The notes under the pieces are model-generated. The model was given only the letters and a program-made list of their open reading frames with translations, had not been told where the DNA came from and did not search any database. Source: Bacillota bacterium (GTDB lineage Bacteria; Bacillota; Clostridia; Lachnospirales; Lachnospiraceae). From it: a stretch of DNA of 10,299 nucleotides. Position 1 is the stretch's first letter, and the number at the start of each line of letters is the position of its first letter. The DNA is taken from the NCBI GenBank assembly GCA_023399455.1, contig JAEWPN010000260.1, positions 1 through 10,299 on the forward strand, in the 5' to 3' direction. Of the stretch, positions 7,697-10,299 are shown piece after piece. Both the position numbers and the translations under genes were made by a program.

Positions 7697-7705
7697 TAAC
7701 CTTTC
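7697..7705. repeat. Left copy of 9-bp target-site duplication
   Basis: TAACCTTTC matches 7808-7816 exactly and abuts the palindromic element with one base (G7706) before its inverted repeat. On the minus strand this copy contains AAAGG, the ribosome binding site of the Fe-S flavoprotein gene. Confidence 0.8.
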
Positions 7706-7807
7706 GTTACTGTTCACTCCGTTCTCAGCAACGCATGATTTCTGCATGTAAATCCGCTCTGCGAAGCAGAAATCATCTCTTGAATCACGTTCTTATGTGA
7801 ACAGTAA
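7706..7807. mobile_element. MITE-like palindromic insertion, 102 bp
   Basis: The element has 11-bp perfect terminal inverted repeats, TTACTGTTCAC (7707-7717) and GTGAACAGTAA (7797-7807). It also has an internal 11-bp inverted repeat, ATGATTTCTGC (7735-7745) with GCAGAAATCAT (7766-7776), around a 20-nt loop. Outside it the 9-bp sequence TAACCTTTC occurs on both sides. It has no coding capacity, so any movement would depend on a transposase elsewhere. Removing the element and one repeat leaves the hypB TAA followed by GAAAGGTTA, AATGAG and the next gene's ATG, a 15-nt gap with a ribosome site. This supports real insertion into a compact operon. Transcribed through, it would form a large hairpin that could affect mRNA stability or polarity. 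The parent family is not identifiable from the sequence alone. Confidence 0.75.
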
Positions 7808-7816
7808 TAACCTTTC
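7808..7816. repeat. Right copy of 9-bp target-site duplication
   Basis: TAACCTTTC begins directly after the right terminal inverted repeat and abuts the hypB stop codon (7817-7819). It is identical to 7697-7705 and is best explained as duplication of the insertion target. Confidence 0.8.
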
Positions 7817-8485
7817 TTACGACCGCCATTTTTTAGTCTCATTATAAAGCCAGTCAGCAAAATCCTTTATTCCCTCTCCCGTTTTTGCGCAAACCGGAAT
7901 GACCTGAATATCCGGGTTTAGTTTCTTGGCCCGCTCTATGCAGACCTGTAAGTCAAAATCAAAGTACGGCATTACATCTATTTTGTTGATCAGAAGTACA
8001 TCGCAAATACTGAACATCAAGGGATATTTAAGCGGTTTGTCATCTCCCTCGGGCACGCTTAAGATCATAGCATTCTTTACCGAGCCGGTATCGAACTCCG
8101 CCGGACATACGAGGTTGCCTACATTCTCCAAGATTGCGAGATCCACCTCTTCCGTTCCCAGGCCTTCCAGCCCCTGCTTCGTCATATCCGCATCCAGATG
8201 GCACATGCCGCCCGTATGGAGCTGAATGACCTTCGCTCCCGTCTTTGCGATCGCAGCCGCATCTACGTCCGAGTCTATGTCAGCCTCCATTACGCCGATG
8301 CGCAGCTTATCCTTAAGCAACTCGATAGTACGTGTCAGTGTGGTCGTCTTACCCGCACCGGGCGAAGACATAAGATTGAGTAAAAATATCTTTTCTTCTT
8401 TTAATTTCTGCCTTAGTAAGCCGGCTTGTTTATTGTTATCTTCAAATACACTTTGTTTAATTTCCAGTACTCTATATTCTTTCAT
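7817..8485 (-). CDS. hypB: Nickel-insertion GTPase HypB
   Basis: HypB is a SIMIBI-class G protein that couples GTP hydrolysis to nickel transfer with HypA. This 222-residue form has the P-loop SSPGAGKTT (40-48), the switch segment EADIDSDVDA (67-76), the metal site GGMCHLDADM (92-101) with C95 and H96 expected to bind nickel or zinc at the dimer interface, the ENVGNLVCPAEFDTG motif (120-134) and the guanine-specificity NKID (167-170). The optional N-terminal CxxC metal site and His-rich stretch of some HypBs are absent, so it is probably a nickel-transfer rather than storage form. AAGGAG lies 13 nt before the ATG, a long spacing. It follows the membrane-protein gene by 38 nt. Its link to the next gene is interrupted by a MITE-like insertion immediately after its stop codon. 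Confidence 0.96.
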   Translation of the reverse strand: MKEYRVLEIKQSVFEDNNKQAGLLRQKLKEEKIFLLNLMSSPGAGKTTTLTRTIELLKDKLRIGVMEADIDSDVDAAAIAKTGAKVIQLHTGGMCHLDADMTKQGLEGLGTEEVDLAILENVGNLVCPAEFDTGSVKNAMILSVPEGDDKPLKYPLMFSICDVLLINKIDVMPYFDFDLQVCIERAKKLNPDIQVIPVCAKTGEGIKDFADWLYNETKKWRS

Positions 8486-8523
8486 CTATGCTGCCCTGCT
8501 CCTTCCAAAGTACGGCATTGTTT

Positions 8524-9504
8524 TTATTCTGCTAAAGCTGCGATTTCTTTATATTTTGCGATATCCGTGTACAATTCCGCCTTATAAGGATTGCGTTTCG
8601 TCTTAGCTACTTTATAAATCATATAAACCAATACCGCAATGTTAACCGCCATTGCAAGGAAGCTTACGATAAAGTAAATGGTCGTATTGTAGGTCGAAGA
8701 AACGGAGAACATTCCCGTATCCTGAAATGCAGGAAACGTCTGGGCAAACATACACCAAAGCGCAAGCGTCTGAGCGCGGTGCTGAAGCCATGCACCTTTT
8801 CCCAGGGTAAATGCACAAAGAGTAGGCGCGAGCAGCAGTGCAAAGCCGCAGTACCATGAATGTCCCGGGAGACAATTATATGTATATGCGAAGTTCCAAA
8901 GATCATATGCTATAATCCAGAACCAGAGCATATCGGGCCAGATCATATCTCTGCTCTTATCCTTAGCCGTCGCTTTTCTTATCTTGATGCCGAACCATCC
9001 GGTGATCGTGATGATGTTCAAAATACCTGCAATCGCATTCATGTAATTCCAAGGTCCGCCGATCACATACTGCGCGTCATCCACTAACATTCCGCCGCCC
9101 ACATAATTCATTCCTACCTCCAGATCGCGGGCTATCGCCTCACAGATATTGATCGCAAGAATCAAAGGGGGGAAACACAGTGCAATTTTGTTCTCGGAAA
9201 GTCTCCACTCTTTTCCCGTCTTCTTGTTCGTTCCGTGAAGATGACGGATACACCAGAAGCCGATACAACCGGCCGTGGAGGAATATACCTTCGCAAGATG
9301 GAACCAATCCGTATAAGTGGTATCAGATAAAACCGTAAACCACAGCACGGATAAAACGGCGGGAAGTACGACAAAACATACGATTCCCATTACCTTGTAC
9401 CTTCTGGACACCTCATTCAGTGCAAATAAAGCTGCAAAAACCACTAACCACATGAGCCACGACGTTAAGCCGGTTGCTCCCGCCTCATAATTAAATGTAA
9501 ACAT
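8524..9504 (-). CDS. Polytopic membrane protein, DUF5692-like
   Basis: A 326-residue inner-membrane protein with about eight or nine hydrophobic segments, for example around residues 14-30, 38-58, 72-88, 106-122, 152-173, 190-207, 218-232 and 276-297. No signal peptide, transporter ATPase or enzyme motif is visible. Distinctive segments include FPPLILAINICEA (111-123), IGGPWNYMNAIAGILNIITI (148-167), MIWPDMLWFWIIAYDLWNFA (187-206) and GAWLQHRAQTLALW (237-250). These resemble, from memory, the DUF5692 family of unknown function. A GTG at 9513 is in frame, but AAAGG at 9517-9513 sits 8 nt before ATG 9504 and would overlap the GTG, so ATG 9504 is preferred. It is the first gene of the operon, directly behind a FadR-type operator. 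Its position before hypB permits a metal-related role, but I see no sequence proof of that. Confidence 0.85.
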   Translation of the reverse strand: MFTFNYEAGATGLTSWLMWLVVFAALFALNEVSRRYKVMGIVCFVVLPAVLSVLWFTVLSDTTYTDWFHLAKVYSSTAGCIGFWCIRHLHGTNKKTGKEWRLSENKIALCFPPLILAINICEAIARDLEVGMNYVGGGMLVDDAQYVIGGPWNYMNAIAGILNIITITGWFGIKIRKATAKDKSRDMIWPDMLWFWIIAYDLWNFAYTYNCLPGHSWYCGFALLLAPTLCAFTLGKGAWLQHRAQTLALWCMFAQTFPAFQDTGMFSVSSTYNTTIYFIVSFLAMAVNIAVLVYMIYKVAKTKRNPYKAELYTDIAKYKEIAALAE

Positions 9505-9526
9505 ATCTCTCACCTTTCCTTTGTTA

Positions 9527-9543
9527 TGCTGGTCATACCAGCA
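9527..9543. promoter_or_regulatory. FadR/FCD-type operator of the hypB operon
   Basis: TGCTGGTCATACCAGCA is a perfect inverted repeat with 7-bp arms and a 3-bp centre. Its core TGGT-N3-ACCA is the typical binding pattern of FadR-subfamily GntR regulators. It lies about 20-37 nt downstream of the predicted minus-strand start, a position suited to repression, and between the promoter and the membrane-protein gene. The divergent GntR gene is the obvious ligand-responsive binder. Confidence 0.8.
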
Positions 9544-9570
9544 CTTATTTTTCGTTCTCTTCTTGATATA

Positions 9571-9599
9571 AATTTATCATTGTTACGGAAAATAGTCAA
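9571..9599 (-). promoter_or_regulatory. Predicted promoter of the membrane protein-hypB-hypA operon
   Basis: The minus strand has TTGACT (9599-9594), a 17-nt spacer, and TAAATT (9576-9571) preceded by TGA, giving a TGn extended -10. The start would be near 9564, leaving a 60-nt leader that contains the operator. A TATAAT at 9625-9620 on the same strand has no matching -35 and is less likely. Confidence 0.65.
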
Positions 9600-9639
9600 T
9601 TCTTTATATACCTTTCTACATTATACTAAAATTTTGTTA

Positions 9640-9668
9640 TTGATTTTAGTCATTTCGTACAATATAAT
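9640..9668 (+). promoter_or_regulatory. Predicted promoter of the gntR gene
   Basis: TTGATT (9640-9645), a 17-nt spacer and TATAAT (9663-9668) form a near-consensus sigma-A promoter with a start near 9675. An 8-bp inverted repeat, ACTAAAAT (9625-9632) with ATTTTAGT (9643-9650), overlaps the -35 and is of unknown meaning. Confidence 0.75.
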
Positions 9669-9692
9669 GTTAGAATAACCAATTCTGGTATG

Positions 9693-9703
9693 TGGTCAAA
9701 CCA
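9693..9703. promoter_or_regulatory. FadR/FCD-type operator of gntR (autoregulation)
   Basis: TGGTCAAACCA has the same TGGT-N3-ACCA core as the operator at 9530-9540 and lies about 18-28 nt downstream of the predicted gntR start. A further CTGGTA half-site is at 9685-9690. The matching position relative to the promoter suggests negative autoregulation together with control of the divergent operon. Confidence 0.75.
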
Positions 9704-9727
9704 GTATACTGTATGGAGGTCAGGTTT

Positions 9728-10299
9728 ATGGAATTTCAAAAAATAAGCTCCCCTTCTCTTAGGGAGCTGTTCGTAGAGCAATTAGAGCATATGATTTTAT
9801 CCGGCAAGCTGGGAATCGGGGAGAAGCTTCCGCCGGAAAGGCAGCTTTCAGAAGCTATGCAGGTCAGCCGGGCGGTGGTCAACAGCGGTATTACCGAGTT
9901 GGAAAAAAAGGGCTTTCTCATCGTAAAACCCAGAGTCGGCACCTTCGTCGCCGACTACCGTAGGACTGGGACTCTCGATACTCTGCTTTCTATTATGAAA
10001 TATAATGGGGGAAAGCTGAGAAATGATGAAATAAGATCAATTCTCGAAGTCAGAATTGCCTTAGATACCCTTGCCGCGCAGCAATGTATCAAACGCATTA
10101 CCAATGAAGAGGTTCAATTATTGTTGGAAAAAACAGAGCGCATCCGGGATGCCGCCTCGATCGCCGGGGCATCTCAGGCTGCGTTCGAATTTCAGCATGA
10201 ATTCGCCGTATTGTCCCAAAATGCACTGATACCTTTAATCTTTCAATCCTTTAAGGCTCCGGTATTCACGCTTTGGGAACGTTTCTGCACGCTGTATGG
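9728..10299 (+). CDS. GntR-family regulator, FadR/FCD subfamily, partial
   Basis: A cytosolic DNA-binding regulator; 190 residues are visible and the C-terminus is cut by the window edge. The winged HTH covers about residues 10-77, with LPPERQLSEAMQVSRAVVNS (34-53) as the recognition region and GFLIVKPRVGTFV (62-74) as the wing. A helical effector domain begins near 100 (EIRSILEVRIALDTLAA) and has H157 in FQHEFAVLSQN, at the place where FCD proteins put a metal- or ligand-binding histidine. GGAGGT lies 7 nt before the ATG. FCD regulators usually sense carboxylic acids, fatty acyl-CoA or sugar acids; the ligand here is unknown. It is divergent from the hypB-hypA operon, and both promoters carry its typical operator core. 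Confidence 0.93.
   Translation, partial: MEFQKISSPSLRELFVEQLEHMILSGKLGIGEKLPPERQLSEAMQVSRAVVNSGITELEKKGFLIVKPRVGTFVADYRRTGTLDTLLSIMKYNGGKLRNDEIRSILEVRIALDTLAAQQCIKRITNEEVQLLLEKTERIRDAASIAGASQAAFEFQHEFAVLSQNALIPLIFQSFKAPVFTLWERFCTLY

Noticed and set aside
7706..7807. Riboswitch or intrinsic terminator between hypB and the flavoprotein gene
   Set aside because: The exact flanking 9-bp duplication and terminal inverted repeats are better explained by insertion of a small element, and no U-tract follows the hairpin.
8642..9374. Alternative minus-strand frames of 70-80 residues inside the membrane-protein gene
   Set aside because: They are out-of-frame shadows of a gene with a good ribosome site and consistent membrane topology.
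1..10299. CRISPR arrays, tRNA or rRNA genes, complete insertion sequences
   Set aside because: I saw no regularly spaced direct repeats, no cloverleaf or rRNA-like stretch, and no transposase on either strand.

Overview
The window looks like low-to-mid GC Firmicutes DNA, most likely a Lachnospiraceae / Clostridium cluster XIV relative. The pyruvate,phosphate dikinase is close to the 874-residue Clostridium symbiosum enzyme as I remember it. Shine-Dalgarno sites are strong, and the Fe-S and flavin proteins suggest an anaerobe. I cannot name a species from this window.

Nearly everything lies on the minus strand, so transcription runs right to left. At the right end, a FadR/FCD-type GntR regulator (plus strand, cut by the window edge) is divergent from a minus-strand operon. 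The operon order is: a polytopic membrane protein (DUF5692-like), the nickel-chaperone GTPase HypB, a 912-residue multi-cluster Fe-S flavoprotein with a GltD-like C-terminal half, the nickel metallochaperone HypA, and a broken flavodoxin-family gene. The shared 220-bp control region has two TGGT-N3-ACCA operators, one just downstream of each predicted promoter. I infer that the regulator controls both itself and the operon. HypA and HypB here have no hydrogenase and no HypCDEF partners in view, so the client of this nickel module is unknown.

Between hypB and the flavoprotein gene sits a 102-bp nested palindrome flanked by an exact 9-bp direct repeat. This is the signature of a small non-autonomous insertion (MITE-like) with a target-site duplication. 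Removing it restores a normal 15-nt operon gap that keeps the ribosome binding site.

To the left is a monocistronic ppdK with its own extended -10 promoter, a leader of about 140 nt containing a strongly foldable three-way junction, and a stem-loop terminator. The far left holds a short AraC-type DNA-binding protein translationally coupled to a BtrH-N-like protein (partial), probably a split regulator/effector pair.

The most interesting items are the regulated hypB / Fe-S flavoprotein / hypA cluster with its membrane protein, the MITE insertion, the internally deleted flavodoxin gene, and the structured ppdK leader.
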